Shown one piece after another: positions 8,648 through 18,198 of a stretch of DNA of 64,000 nt. Source of the stretch: Amycolatopsis jejuensis (GTDB lineage Bacteria > Actinomycetota > Actinomycetes > Mycobacteriales > Pseudonocardiaceae); the NCBI RefSeq assembly GCF_000717335.1, contig NZ_JNYZ01000037.1, positions 1 through 64,000 on the forward strand, read 5' to 3'. The notes beneath the pieces were generated by a model. It ran no database searches and was not told the DNA's origin. It worked only from the letters and a program-made list of their open reading frames with translations. The stretch's first letter is position 1; each line of letters begins with the position of its first letter. The position numbers and the translations under genes are program-made.

Positions 8648-9690
8648 CGCGGTACCCCTTCGGCCGGGACCGGGTCGCGGTCGTAGGCGGGCAGCCCGAA
8701 CCGGCGTTCCGCCGCCGGTCCGCCGCGGCGCAGCTCGGGCGGCGCGGGCAACGCCAGCACGCGGACTCGTTGGGGTACCGAGAGATTCTCGACGCTGATC
8801 GGTTTCCACGTCCGCGCATCCACCACCACGATGAGGTCCGGAGCCGCGCACACCGGCAGGCCGTCGTCGAACGCGAGTACGTACTCGTTGGCGAAATCGA
8901 GCCGCATGACACCGGTGTCCACGTGCCGGATGGTGGCGACGCCGCCGATTTCGGCCCGTTCCCGGAGCACCTCGACCACGGTCCCTTCATACAGCTGCCG
9001 CGCCGAAATCCCGTGCAGCAGCTCGGGTCCTTCGGCGCGCAGCCGCTGCCAGGTACGGCCGTAGCGGAGGGCGCGCGAGACCGACGACTGCACCGACACC
9101 CGTCCGTACTCGGCGGCGGTCGCCGGGTACAGGCACACCGCGGCCCAGCTGCCGAGCCCGGGAAGCATCGCCCGCACGAGCGCTTCCGCCGAACTGTCGT
9201 CGGGAGCGTCGAGCACGACCACCTCGCCCCTCGATGCGGACAGCGCGAGTGGCCCGATCGGAACCTCTCCGGCGAGCACGGTGAGGTTCAGCCGTGGGTA
9301 CGCGCGGCCCATTGCGTCGGCGTCGAGCAGCGGCAGGCCCAGCCACGCCGCCGAACACGCGCCGAGCAGCCCGTTCACGCCGCCGATTTCGAGCGACTGG
9401 ACGGCCGCAATGGTGCGCCCGAGCCGCTGTTCGGTCGCCCGCGCGGCGCGGACGAACTCGTCGGCACTCGGGATCCGCTCCATCATCGCGGTGGGGGAGC
9501 CGACCGCGCCGATGCTCACCACCAGTGCGTCGTCCGGGAGCCGGTCCGCGGTGCCGACCTCGACGGAACCGCTGGTGGACAGCGCTTCCGCCAGCAGCGT
9601 TTCGGCGACGTCGGTCGCTCCGCCGCCGCCGGACCCGAGCAGGGTGCAGCCGGCGGACAGGGCCGCCACCGAGCCGGACGTGAGCCGCAT
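8644..9690 (-). CDS. DUF917 family protein
   Basis: A 348-residue DUF917 protein. Members often sit beside, or are fused to, hydantoinase A/oxoprolinase-type ATPases; their reaction is unknown. Visible features are the glycine-rich start LGSGGGGATDVAETLLAE, SLEIGGVNGLLGACSAAWLGLPLLDADAMGRAYP split across the first third, and a C-terminal beta-rich half. A second paralogue lies at 12737-13834, and both keep the D-x-D/G-MGRA(Y/F)P motif. An AG-rich site (GAGG) lies upstream of the ATG at 9690. It overlaps the PucR gene by four bases, so regulator and enzyme are coupled. Confidence 0.82.
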   Translation of the reverse strand: MRLTSGSVAALSAGCTLLGSGGGGATDVAETLLAEALSTSGSVEVGTADRLPDDALVVSIGAVGSPTAMMERIPSADEFVRAARATEQRLGRTIAAVQSLEIGGVNGLLGACSAAWLGLPLLDADAMGRAYPRLNLTVLAGEVPIGPLALSASRGEVVVLDAPDDSSAEALVRAMLPGLGSWAAVCLYPATAAEYGRVSVQSSVSRALRYGRTWQRLRAEGPELLHGISARQLYEGTVVEVLRERAEIGGVATIRHVDTGVMRLDFANEYVLAFDDGLPVCAAPDLIVVVDARTWKPISVENLSVPQRVRVLALPAPPELRRGGPAAERRFGLPAYDRDPVPAEGVPR

Positions 9691-9726
9691 GCCGTCGACC
9701 TCGAATCTGGGTGCTGTGCGTTCTGC

Positions 9727-9732
9727 ACTATA
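9727..9732 (-). promoter_or_regulatory. candidate -10 element for the DUF917-PucR operon
   Basis: On the minus strand TATAGT (9732 down to 9727) is a near-consensus -10, about 37 bp before the DUF917 start, in the 153-bp divergent gap that also serves the permease. No convincing -35 is seen at 16-18 bp, so this is a weak call. Confidence 0.3.
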
Positions 9733-9843
9733 ACCCCCGCGATGTCCGGCAGTATGACCATTGAGCTGCTGCGATGCCCGTCACTACCGTCAAGGCACCT
9801 GGTCAGCCGGGGTCTGTGGTCCCCACTCCGAAAGGTCCTTGAG

Positions 9844-11175
9844 ATGGCTGATGGCACGGAAAATACAGTCGTCGGAAGTGACGACTACGCCCTCGAACGG
9901 GTCCCGATCGATGCCCGGTACCCCTGGTGGTCGGTGGCGATCCAGCGGTTCGGCCAGCTGTCCGCGCTGGCGCAGTTCCTGCTGGGGGCCACGCTCGGCT
10001 TCGGCATGACGTTCTGGAACGCCATTCTCGCCATCACCGTGTGGGCGGTGCTGCTGGAGGTCGTCACCATTTTCGTCGGGATCGCCGGGATGCGGGAAGG
10101 ACTGTCCACTTCGGTCCTCGCCCGCTGGACCGGCTTCGGCACCAAGGGATCGGCGCTGATCGGGCTCCTGATCGCGGTGAGCCTGATCGGCTGGTTCGGC
10201 GTCCAGAACGCGGTGTTCGGCACCGGCCTGCATGCGCTGCTGGGCGGGCTGCCGACGTGGGCGTGGTCGCTGTTCGGCGGTATCGCCGTGACCGTGATCG
10301 TGATCTACGGCTTCGGCAGCATGACGTGGACGGCGTATATCACCGTGCCCGCGTTCCTCGCGCTGGCGATCTGGGCCGTGACCCGGGAATTGTCGCAGCA
10401 TTCGATTTCCGCGCTGCTTTCGTCGCCGCCTGCCGGGCCGGCCTTGTCGCTCGCGGCCGGGGCAACGCTGGTGGCGGGCGGGTTCATCGTCGGCGCGGTC
10501 ATGACCCCGGACATGACGCGGTACAACCGAAGCGTCGGCGACGTCGTGAAGCAGACCGTGCTCGGCGTGACGCTGGGGGAGTACGTGGTCGGGGTGATCG
10601 GGGTGCTGCTCGCGCACGCCGCGCGGTCCTCGGACATCGTCATGATGATCACGACCACGAGCGGCCTGATCGGCACCATCGTGCTGATCGCGTCGATTCT
10701 CAAGATCAACGACTGGAACCTGTACTCGTCCTCGCTGGGGCTGGTGAACGTGGTCGACGTGCTGTTCGGGCGCAAGCTCAACCGCGCCGTGGTCACGATT
10801 TTCGTCGGCGTCGTCGGATCGGTGCTGTCGGCCGTCGGAATCCTGAACTATTTCACCGAATTCCTGACCTTCATCGGGGTGCTGCTACCACCCGTTGCCG
10901 GAATCATGATTGCCGAATACTTCGTGGTGAAGACCTGGCGGCGGACGCTCGACGAGTCACGAGCCCACGGTGCCTTGCCCGCCGCGGCACCGAACTGGGT
11001 CCCGGCCGGGCTCGTGGCGTGGGCGGCGGGCGGGCTCGCCGGGCAGTTCGAAACCTTCGGCATTCCCACGATCAACTCCCTTGTCGTCGCAACGGCCGTC
11101 TACCTCGGGCTCGGCACGCTCGCGCGGCGCCGCGCCGGGACCGCCGCCGTGCCCGCCGTTCCCGTCCAGGATTAG
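9844..11175 (+). CDS. NCS1-type (cytosine/purine/hydantoin) permease
   Basis: A 443-residue membrane transporter with about twelve hydrophobic helices, most like the CodB branch of nucleobase-cation symporter-1. The N-terminal cytoplasmic segment is followed by SALAQFLLGATLGFGMTFWN, and TPDMTRYNRSVGDVV is the conserved NCS1 motif after helix 6. Such carriers import cytosine, purines, allantoin or hydantoins. An AAAGG ribosome site precedes the ATG at 9844. It heads the rightward set with HyuA-like, DUF917, OsmC and cysteine-synthase-like genes, so it probably imports their substrate. Confidence 0.85.
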   Translation: MADGTENTVVGSDDYALERVPIDARYPWWSVAIQRFGQLSALAQFLLGATLGFGMTFWNAILAITVWAVLLEVVTIFVGIAGMREGLSTSVLARWTGFGTKGSALIGLLIAVSLIGWFGVQNAVFGTGLHALLGGLPTWAWSLFGGIAVTVIVIYGFGSMTWTAYITVPAFLALAIWAVTRELSQHSISALLSSPPAGPALSLAAGATLVAGGFIVGAVMTPDMTRYNRSVGDVVKQTVLGVTLGEYVVGVIGVLLAHAARSSDIVMMITTTSGLIGTIVLIASILKINDWNLYSSSLGLVNVVDVLFGRKLNRAVVTIFVGVVGSVLSAVGILNYFTEFLTFIGVLLPPVAGIMIAEYFVVKTWRRTLDESRAHGALPAAAPNWVPAGLVAWAAGGLAGQFETFGIPTINSLVVATAVYLGLGTLARRRAGTAAVPAVPVQD

Positions 11176-11184
11176 GAAACCCGT

Positions 11185-12740
11185 ATGCACCTCGGTATCG
11201 ACGTCGGCGGAACGAACACCGACGCAGTCCTCATGGACCGCGGCGAGGCCGTGGCCTCGGTCAAGCGCCCGACCACCAGCGACGTGACGAGCGGAATCGT
11301 CGACGCGATCGCGGCGCTCGGCGAGGCCCACCCCTTCGACCTCGGCGCCGTCGCCGCCGTGGCCATCGGCACGACGCATTTCACCAACGCGGTCGTGCAG
11401 GCCAAGGGGCTGGCCCCGACCGCGGCGATCCGCCTCGGCCTCCCGGCTTCGGCCGGGGTACCGCCGCTCACCAAGTGGCCCGCGCGGCTGCGGTCCGCGG
11501 TGGGTGACCACGTGTTCCTTTGCCACGGCGGACACGAATTCGACGGCCGGGAGATCTCCGCACTCGACCGCGGCGAACTGCGGCAGGTTGCCGGGACGAT
11601 TGCCGCGCGCGGGATCACGTCGGCCGCGATCAGTTCGATTTTCTCGCCGGTCAACCAGGACTGCGAGCTCGCTGCCGCCGAGATCCTGCAGGCCGAGGTA
11701 CCCGGGCTGCGGATCTCCCTCTCGCACGAGATCGGCCGCGTCGGGCTTCTCGAACGCGAGAATGCGACGGTCATCAATGCATCGCTGCTGCCGGTCGCGG
11801 AAAGCACCACTCGCGCGTTTTCCGAAGCACTCGCGCGGGTCGGCATCGATGCGCCGCTTTACCTGTCGCAGAACGACGGCACCTTGATGGACGTCGATTA
11901 CGTGCGCCGGTACCCGGTGGCGACCTTCGCGGCCGGGCCGACGAACTCGATGCGCGGGGCGGCCTTGCTGTCCGGGCTGGCCGATTGCATTGTCGTGGAC
12001 GTCGGCGGGACGACGGCCGACGTCGGCGCGGTCGTGCACGGTTTCCCGCGCCCGGCCACCACCGCGGTCGACATCGCCGGGGTCCGCACGAATTTCCGCA
12101 TGCCCGACGTGGTGTCGGTCGGGATCGGCGGCGGCAGCATCGTCCGCTGGGACGGCGCGGCCATGAGGTCGGGCCGGAAAGCACCGGGCACGAACTGCAC
12201 ACGCGCGCACGGGTTTTCGGCGGCTCGACGCTCACCGCGACGGACCTCGCGGTCGCGGGCGGGCTGTCGGAGATCGGCGACCCGGCACTGGTCGCGGACC
12301 TGCCGAAGAAGCAGGTGCGGGCGGCGCTCGACCTGATCGCGTCGCGGGTCGCGGTGCTCGCCGACACCATGCGCACGTCCGCCGAGGCGGTGCCGATGGT
12401 GCTCGTCGGCGGCGGCAGCATCCTGCTGCCCGACCATCTGCCCGGGTTCGACAAGGTGGTCCGGCCGCGGGAGTTCGCCGTCGCCAACGCGATCGGGGCG
12501 GCCATCGCCCAGGTCGGCGGCGAGGTCGACCGGGTGTTCTCCGGCACCGGACGCAGCCGCGACACCATTCTGGACGAGGCGAAAGGCGAAGCCGCGGAAA
12601 AGGCCGTGCTGGCCGGGGCCGCCCCGGAAAGCGTCCGCATCGTCGAGGTCGACGAACTGCCCATGGCCTACCTGCCCGGCGACGCCATCCGCATTCGCGT
12701 GAAGGCCATCGGCGATCTGATCCTGGAGGAGCGGAAGTGA
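11185..12740 (+). pseudogene. HyuA-like hydantoinase/oxoprolinase ATPase, frameshifted
   Basis: A hydantoinase A/oxoprolinase family gene of about 518 codons in two frames. The N-terminal frame has both ASKHA phosphate loops, GIDVGGTNTDAVLMD at the start and VVDVGGTTADVGAVV near residue 275, and GIGGGSIVRWDG. At 12166-12169 the frame shifts: one G is missing between ATGAG(G) and GTCGGG. The second frame then continues the expected family sequence GPESTGHELHTRARVFGGST and runs to 12740. One added G restores a full protein. Real mutation or sequencing error cannot be told apart here. Its stop overlaps the DUF917 start (GTGA). Confidence 0.82.
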
Positions 12741-13834
12741 GCCACATCGACGTCGACGCGATTGCCGACATCGCCCGCGGGGCCGCGATTCTCGGTGCCG
12801 GCGGGGGAGGGGACCCGTACCTCGGGAGCCTGCTGGCGGAACGCGTCATCGAACAGACCGGCCCGGTCGAGCTGGTCCGGCTCGGCGATCTCCCGGACGA
12901 CGCGGTGCTCCTGCCGGTCGCGATCATGGGTGCGCCGACGGTGATCGTCGAGAAACCACCTGCCGGTGGGGAGTTCGCGGCGGCGGTGGCAGCGGTGGCG
13001 GCTTCGTACGGCGCGACCGTCACGCACATCGCCTGTCTGGAAGCAGGCGGGCTGAATTCGATGATGCCATTGCTGTGTGCCGCGGAGACCGGGCTGCCGC
13101 TGGTCGACGGCGACGGGATGGGCCGCGCTTTCCCGGAGCTGCAGATGGTTCTCGCCACTTTGGACGGTATTTCGACCACCCCGATGGCCATGGTCGACGA
13201 CAAGGGCAACACGGTGGTGCTGAACACCGTCGACAACGCGTGGGCCGAACGGCTCGCCCGATCGGCCACTGTGGACATGGGGTGTGGCGCATGCATTGCG
13301 CTGTACCCGATGACCGGCCGGGAGGCGAAAACCGCGCTCGTACCCGGTACGGTGAGTCTCGCCCGGCGGCTCGGCCAGGTGGTGACCACGGCCCGGCAGG
13401 ACCACCGGGACCCGGCCGGGGCCATTGTGTCCGAAATGGACGGACGGATGCTGTTCCGGGGCAAGGTGACCGACGTCGAACGGCGTACCCAGGACGGATT
13501 CGCCCGCGGGGAAGCGCAGCTCGCCGGGATCAATGAGGACAGTGGCCACACGATGACGTTGTGCTTCCAGAACGAGCATCTCGTCGCCACGCGCGATGGC
13601 GACGTCGTGGCTTCCGTACCGGACCTCATCTGCGTCCTGGACTCCGACACCGGGGAACCGGTCACCACCGAAAGCCTGCGGTACGGGTTCCGGGTGACGG
13701 TGGCAGGCCTGCCGTGCCATCCGCGGTGGCGGTCGGCGGAGGGGCTGGAGCTGGTCGGCCCGGCGTATTTCGGGTACGACCACGACTACGTGCCGGTGGA
13801 AGACCTGGCAGGGAAAGGAATGTCGCATGTCTGA
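12737..13834 (+). CDS. DUF917 family protein (second paralogue)
   Basis: A 365-residue DUF917 protein with GTG start at 12737 overlapping the HyuA-like stop. The family's glycine-rich loop reads ILGAGGGGDPYLGSLLAE; later come ACLEAGGLNSMMPLLCAAE and LVDGDGMGRAFPEL. DUF917 is known as a C-terminal extension or neighbour of HyuA-type ATPases, so this is probably the partner subunit of the adjacent ATPase. The 8644-9690 paralogue belongs to the divergent operon. It overlaps the OsmC gene by eight bases. Confidence 0.85.
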   Translation: MSHIDVDAIADIARGAAILGAGGGGDPYLGSLLAERVIEQTGPVELVRLGDLPDDAVLLPVAIMGAPTVIVEKPPAGGEFAAAVAAVAASYGATVTHIACLEAGGLNSMMPLLCAAETGLPLVDGDGMGRAFPELQMVLATLDGISTTPMAMVDDKGNTVVLNTVDNAWAERLARSATVDMGCGACIALYPMTGREAKTALVPGTVSLARRLGQVVTTARQDHRDPAGAIVSEMDGRMLFRGKVTDVERRTQDGFARGEAQLAGINEDSGHTMTLCFQNEHLVATRDGDVVASVPDLICVLDSDTGEPVTTESLRYGFRVTVAGLPCHPRWRSAEGLELVGPAYFGYDHDYVPVEDLAGKGMSHV

Positions 13835-14222
13835 CTACCCGGTGACGATCCGGCACCAGGAGGATCTGTCCTTCGCGGCGGACAACGGCCGCGCTCAGTT
13901 CTCCATCGAATGGAATGCGGTGGACCGATCCTGGCAAGCGACGGAACTGTTCCTCGCCGGGCTCGGATCGTGCATGCTCGCGACGATGATGGATTACGCC
14001 CAGAAGAACAACATCGACGCGACCGGGGCGAGCGTCGAGGTATCGGGGGAGACCGCGACCCGGCCGATTCGCCTTGGCACGCTGAACATCACGTACGTGC
14101 TGCCGGGCACGCTGACCCCTAACCAGATCGATGCACTCGTCCGGGCCGGAAGCCGATGCAAGGTCCACAACACCATCGAGAACCATCCGGAATTCGCCGT
14201 CAGCGTGCGGACGACGGAATGA
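13827..14222 (+). CDS. OsmC family protein
   Basis: A 131-residue OsmC/Ohr-fold protein. Such proteins reduce organic peroxides through a cysteine pair. Cys49 lies in [10 protein letters not shown] and Cys111 in [10 protein letters not shown], the two family positions, so the active site looks intact. The ATG overlaps the DUF917 end by eight bases, and the stop overlaps the next gene (ATGA). OsmC in a HyuA/DUF917 operon is unusual for a general stress protein; a role on a sulfur- or peroxide-containing intermediate is possible but unproven. Confidence 0.85.
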   Translation: MSDYPVTIRHQEDLSFAADNGRAQFSIEWNAVDRSWQATELFLAGLGSCMLATMMDYAQKNNIDATGASVEVSGETATRPIRLGTLNITYVLPGTLTPNQIDALVRAGSRCKVHNTIENHPEFAVSVRTTE

Positions 14223-15313
14223 CGGCCGATCTGAACCGATCGGATCGCGCCGCGCGGGAGTGGTCCGCCTGGGCGATCCGCCGGGTCGAGGCCGACGCCA
14301 CGCGGTCTGCGGACACGCATTTGCTGACCGTGCCCCTTCCCCGGGAATGGAATATCCACCTGTATCTGAAGGACGAATCGACGCACCCCACCGGGAGCCT
14401 GAAACACCGGCTTGCGCGTTCGTTGTTCCTGTACGCCCTGTGCAACGGATGGATCACCCGCGGCACCGCGATCGTCGAAGCGTCGAGCGGGTCCACCGCA
14501 GTTTCGGAAGCCTATTTCGCGCGGCTGCTGGGGTTGCCCTTCTTCGCCGTGATGCCGGCGTCGACGAGTCCGGCGAAAGTGGCGTTGATCGAACGGGAAG
14601 GCGGAACCTGTCACCTCGTCGAGGACCCGGCCGCGATCCGCGCGGAGTCCGTCCGGCTGGCGGAGGAATCGGGCGGGCATTTCCTCGACCAGTTCACCTA
14701 CGCCGAACGCGCGACCGACTGGCGCGGGAACAACAACATCGCCGAGTCGATTTTCGGCCAGCTGGCAAGGGAACCGTTTCCGGTGCCGTCGTGGATCGTG
14801 GCCGGCGCGGGAACCGGCGGCACGAGCGCGACGATCGGCCGGTTCCTGCGGTACCGCGGACATCCGACCCGGCTTTGCGTCGTCGACCCGGACCACTCGG
14901 CGTTCTTCCCCGGCTGGGAGCACCGGGACCCCGGGCTTCGCACGGCGACGCCGTCCCGGATCGAAGGCATCGGACGGCAGCGGGTGGAGCCCAGCTTCGT
15001 CCCGGCGGTGGTGGACCGGATGATCCACGTCCCCGACGCAGCCTCGATCGCCGCCGCCCGGTTCCTGCGCACGACCACGGGGCTGAGCGCGGGCGCGTCC
15101 ACCGGAACCAACCTGTACGGCGCCTACCGGATCCTCTGCGAAATGCGCGAAACCGGCACCGAGGGCAGCGTCGTGACCCTGCTGTGCGACCGGGGGGACC
15201 GTTACGAGAACACGTACTACAACGACGACTGGACGGCCGCGCAGGGGCTGGCGGTGGAACCGTACCTGGAGATCCTGGAAGCCGCCCACCGGCACGGAAA
15301 GTGGACCGGCTAG
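14219..15313 (+). CDS. PLP-dependent cysteine-synthase-like beta-family enzyme
   Basis: A 364-residue fold-type II PLP enzyme. The PLP lysine is Lys62 in HPTGSLKHR, the Asn/Ser loop is [18 protein letters not shown] and the phosphate-binding glycine loop is [15 protein letters not shown]. The family covers cysteine synthase, cystathionine beta-synthase and related beta-replacement or elimination enzymes. The conserved HPTGS..H variant and the extended C-terminus suggest a side branch rather than the housekeeping CysK. It is coupled to OsmC (ATGA). Its stop interlocks with the convergent SDR stop inside CTAG. Confidence 0.85.
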   Translation: MTADLNRSDRAAREWSAWAIRRVEADATRSADTHLLTVPLPREWNIHLYLKDESTHPTGSLKHRLARSLFLYALCNGWITRGTAIVEASSGSTAVSEAYFARLLGLPFFAVMPASTSPAKVALIEREGGTCHLVEDPAAIRAESVRLAEESGGHFLDQFTYAERATDWRGNNNIAESIFGQLAREPFPVPSWIVAGAGTGGTSATIGRFLRYRGHPTRLCVVDPDHSAFFPGWEHRDPGLRTATPSRIEGIGRQRVEPSFVPAVVDRMIHVPDAASIAAARFLRTTTGLSAGASTGTNLYGAYRILCEMRETGTEGSVVTLLCDRGDRYENTYYNDDWTAAQGLAVEPYLEILEAAHRHGKWTG

Positions 15314-16038
15314 AGCAGGTGGGTTCCCCCGTCGACATTGAGGGTCTGGCCGGTGATGAAAGCGGCATCGTCGGAGGCCAGGAAGAACACCGGGCCCACC
15401 AGGTCGGCCGCGACCTCGTCGCGCTGGATTGCCCGGCGTTGCCGGGCTCCGGCCAGGACTTCCGGCGGGAAGCTGGTCCGTACGGCGTCCGTGACGGTGA
15501 TGCCCGGGGTGACCAGGTTGACGGTGATCCCGTACTTCCCGACTGAGCGCGCGAGTGACCGAGTGAAGCCCGCGATCCCCGCTTTGGCGGCCACGTAATG
15601 GGTTTGGTCCGGGACGCCCGCGAACACCGAACCCGAGCCGAAGTTGATGATCCGGCCGGTGCCGAGGTCCTTCATCAACGGCAGGATCGCCTTGGTGACC
15701 AGGAAGTAGCCGGTGAGGTTGACGTCCACCACCCGCCGCCAGTCCGCAATGGACAGTTCCTCGAACGGCAGGATCGGGAACCAGCCCGCGCAGTTCACCA
15801 GCACGTCGACGCGGCCGGCGGACGAGCGGGCGAAGTCCGCCACCGCGGTCACACCGTCCTCAGTGGACAGATCGGCGGCGATGGTGGAAAGCGTGTCGCC
15901 GGAACCGAGTGTGGCAAGGCCGTTTTCGGTGAGGTCGGTGGCGATCACGTGATCGCCATTGGCCAGAAAGCGCTGTACCAGCTCGCGACCCACGCCACCG
16001 GCGGCGCCGGTGATCACCACTACGCGGTGCGCGGTCAT
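15310..16038 (-). CDS. SDR family oxidoreductase (FabG-like)
   Basis: A 242-residue classical short-chain dehydrogenase. The cofactor loop is [13 protein letters not shown], the NAG-type motif is [12 protein letters not shown], the catalytic Tyr-Lys is [12 protein letters not shown], and Ser lies in GSGSVFAG. The acidic residue in ATDLTEN after beta-2 favours NAD(H). It starts four bases before the dehydrogenase stop (ATGA) and its TAG interlocks with the convergent cysteine-synthase-like gene. With the zinc dehydrogenase upstream it probably oxidises an alcohol or diol intermediate of the aromatic cluster. Confidence 0.88.
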   Translation of the reverse strand: MTAHRVVVITGAAGGVGRELVQRFLANGDHVIATDLTENGLATLGSGDTLSTIAADLSTEDGVTAVADFARSSAGRVDVLVNCAGWFPILPFEELSIADWRRVVDVNLTGYFLVTKAILPLMKDLGTGRIINFGSGSVFAGVPDQTHYVAAKAGIAGFTRSLARSVGKYGITVNLVTPGITVTDAVRTSFPPEVLAGARQRRAIQRDEVAADLVGPVFFLASDDAAFITGQTLNVDGGTHLL

Positions 16039-17084
16039 TCCGACCCTTCCACGGTGAGCACGATCCGGCCGAAGTGGTCTTGTGAGCTGAGCTTGTCGTC
16101 TGCCTCGGCGGCGGCGCGCAGCGGGTACCGGCTGTCGACCACCGGGTCGAGCTTGCCGTCCGCGACGAACCCGACGAGCTCGGCCATGTCCGCTTTGCTG
16201 CCCTGCACGTAGAAATAGAGGGAAATGAGGTTCCGGTACAGCTGCCGCACGTCGAGCATGACCTCGAATCCGGTGGTCCCGCCGGAACAGAACAGCCGTC
16301 CGGCGCGCGCGAGGCAATCGACGCTCGAAGGCAGCGTCTCGCTTCCGGCGTTGTCGAACGCGGCAGTGACGCCTCGCCCGCCGGTCGCGGCACGGACTTT
16401 CCCCGCCCAGTCCGGATCGCGGTAGCTGAACACCTCGTCCGCGCCGAGTTCGCGGACGCGCTGCTGTTTCCATTCCGAGCCGGTCACCGCGAGTACCCGC
16501 GCGCCGACCAGCTTCCCGAGCTGTACGGCCGCCACTCCGCACCCGCCGCCTGCGCCCATCACCAGCAGCGTGTCGTTCGCGGTGAGCCGGGCGCGCTGGT
16601 TCATCCCGTGCCACGTGGTGGTGTACGCGACTCCGAGCGCGGCGGCGGCCTCATAACTGACGTTGTCGGGCAGCGGGACCAGCTGGCTCGCCGGAGCGAC
16701 CGCGAACTGCGCGCGCCCGCCCTGCGTCTGCACGCCGTACAGCCGCGAGTTGCTGCAGTAGTTCTCCGGGAACCCGTCTCGGCAGAATTCGCAGACGCCG
16801 CACGCGATCACCGGGTATACGGCCACCCGGTCGCCCGGTCGCCAGCCGGTGACGCCCGGCCCCACCTCGGCGATCTCGCCCGCCGGGTCGACGCCGCCGA
16901 TGTGCGGCATCTCGACCGCGCCCATCGAGAACCCGCGCTGCCGCGTTTCGACGTCCGGCCCGTGGTTCACCGACACTGCCCGCACCGCGACCAGCACCTC
17001 GCCCGCACCCGGCGACGGACGCTCCACGTCGCGGTAGCCGAGCACGTCACTGTCCCCGTGGCGGTCGAAGATGATGGCCTTCAT
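16035..17084 (-). CDS. zinc-type medium-chain dehydrogenase/reductase
   Basis: A 349-residue MDR alcohol dehydrogenase/quinone reductase. It has the GroES-like N-terminal domain, structural-zinc cysteines in ACGVCEFCRDGFPENYC, and Rossmann motif VMGAGGGCGVAAVQLGKL. The catalytic zinc position reads NHGPDVETRQ rather than the usual Cys-containing motif, so a zinc-free quinone-reductase-like chemistry is possible. A GGAGGG site precedes the ATG. Its promoter region carries one imperfect and one perfect TCTATAGA-type palindrome shared with the divergent SnoaL gene, which suggests GntR control. Confidence 0.87.
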   Translation of the reverse strand: MKAIIFDRHGDSDVLGYRDVERPSPGAGEVLVAVRAVSVNHGPDVETRQRGFSMGAVEMPHIGGVDPAGEIAEVGPGVTGWRPGDRVAVYPVIACGVCEFCRDGFPENYCSNSRLYGVQTQGGRAQFAVAPASQLVPLPDNVSYEAAAALGVAYTTTWHGMNQRARLTANDTLLVMGAGGGCGVAAVQLGKLVGARVLAVTGSEWKQQRVRELGADEVFSYRDPDWAGKVRAATGGRGVTAAFDNAGSETLPSSVDCLARAGRLFCSGGTTGFEVMLDVRQLYRNLISLYFYVQGSKADMAELVGFVADGKLDPVVDSRYPLRAAAEADDKLSSQDHFGRIVLTVEGSE

Positions 17085-17106
17085 CGGCCCTCCGGCTTCT
17101 TGAAAA

Positions 17107-17182
17107 TCTCTATGGACTTGAGCTACTGTAGCAGAGCCTGACGAGGTAACGAGCAGTGAATCCCCGCTTTACTCTATAGAGT
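17107..17182. promoter_or_regulatory. two GntR-type operator candidates in a divergent promoter
   Basis: ACTCTATAGAGT at 17171-17182 is a perfect 12-bp palindrome, and TCTCTATGGACT at 17107-17118 matches the best site in this locus (AGTCTATAGACT at 22495) at 9 of 12 positions. Both lie between the divergent dehydrogenase and SnoaL starts. The GntR/FCD gene at 18199 is the obvious candidate binder. Confidence 0.6.
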
Positions 17183-17217
17183 CTCCCCGTGATCCGGTCC
17201 CGAAGGAGTGCCTGGAC

Positions 17218-17604
17218 ATGACAACCCCCGCCGGTTCCGCCCCCGCGCCGTGGTGGGTGGACCTCTACGCCCGCATCGACGCGTTCGACCCCGCACTCGC
17301 CGACGAGCTGCTCACCGAAGACCACAGCTTCACCATGGGCAACCGGCCGGCGCTGGTCGGCCGGGAGGCGTTCCAGCAGGCCGCGGAGCACCTCCAGGGC
17401 GTCGTCGCGAGCATGCACCACACGTTCGTCAAGGTCATCGAGGACGGTGACCACTCGACGCTCGAGGCGATCGTCGAATACCGCAAGCACGACGGCACCG
17501 TCGTCGCGCTCCCCGTCCTCACCGCGATCGAGCGCCGCGACGGCCGGATCGCCGCACAGCGCGTCTACGTCGACCCAGCCCCGCTTTTCGCCGGGGACAA
17601 GTAA
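17218..17604 (+). CDS. SnoaL-like / NTF2-fold protein
   Basis: A 128-residue NTF2-like protein. WVDLYARIDAFDPALADELL, the HSF-type turn and the glycine loop ALVGREAFQQAAEHLQGVV are typical of the SnoaL/ketosteroid-isomerase-like superfamily. An AAGGAG site precedes the ATG at 17218. It starts the rightward arm opposite the dehydrogenase and is followed after 11 bp by the AtaL-like gene. It may be an isomerase or hydratase-like helper for the aromatic pathway; the catalytic residue cannot be identified. Confidence 0.75.
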   Translation: MTTPAGSAPAPWWVDLYARIDAFDPALADELLTEDHSFTMGNRPALVGREAFQQAAEHLQGVVASMHHTFVKVIEDGDHSTLEAIVEYRKHDGTVVALPVLTAIERRDGRIAAQRVYVDPAPLFAGDK

Positions 17605-17615
17605 AAGGAGACACC

Positions 17616-18107
17616 GTGATCGAGGCAGCAACCCCCCGCGTTCCCGCCAACCCAGAGGGCGCGGACGTCACCCTCACCACCGCGCACGTGTGGCAGGCGC
17701 TGGTCTGGAAGGCCGAGTTCGCCCATCTGTTCGTGAAGCCCATCAAGGAATGCCGCGTCATCGAGCGGTTCGGCGACGGCTTCCTCCGCGAGATCCTGCA
17801 CGAGGACTCCCAGGGCCGCGACCGGCTGTACGAGCGGATCTTCCTCGAGGACGAGAAGACGGTGCGATTCCTGCGGCTGAACGGCCCGGTGTACGGCGAG
17901 ATCGTCAACACCCTCACCACGATCGACGACACGCTCGCGCTGGACTTCAGCTTCACCCTCGGCATCGCCGGCGAAACGCACGGCAGCCAGAAGGAGAAGG
18001 AGTACCAGGAGGAATTCCTGCGCGGCTACGTGATCGCCGCGGAGGCCACCCTCGAGGCCGCGCGCGAGTACGTGCGCACCGGTGTCGACCCGACCGCCGC
18101 AGCGTGA
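17616..18107 (+). CDS. AtaL-like (DUF1857) START-fold protein
   Basis: A 163-residue protein resembling the AtaL/DUF1857 branch of the SRPBCC fold: a GTG start at 17616, an internal FGDGFLREILHED strand pair, YERIFLEDEKTVRFLR, and a long C-terminal helix. Members bind hydrophobic or aromatic ligands, and fungal AtaL-type genes sit in aromatic clusters. The AAAGGAG ribosome site is strong. It is paired with the SnoaL gene. The reaction, if any, is unknown. Confidence 0.7.
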   Translation: MIEAATPRVPANPEGADVTLTTAHVWQALVWKAEFAHLFVKPIKECRVIERFGDGFLREILHEDSQGRDRLYERIFLEDEKTVRFLRLNGPVYGEIVNTLTTIDDTLALDFSFTLGIAGETHGSQKEKEYQEEFLRGYVIAAEATLEAAREYVRTGVDPTAAA

Positions 18108-18180
18108 TCCCGCCGCGCCGGTTTCGCGGCCCGGCCTCGTGCCGCGCCGGGAAACCGGCCACGTTGCCCCGGGGAACCGG

Positions 18181-18192
18181 GGTCGATAGAGT
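18181..18192. promoter_or_regulatory. GntR operator candidate at its own promoter
   Basis: GGTCGATAGAGT matches AGTCTATAGACT at 9 of 12 positions and lies 6 bp before the GTG of the GntR/FCD gene, as expected for autoregulation. Confidence 0.45.
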
Positions 18193-18198
18193 TTCCCG

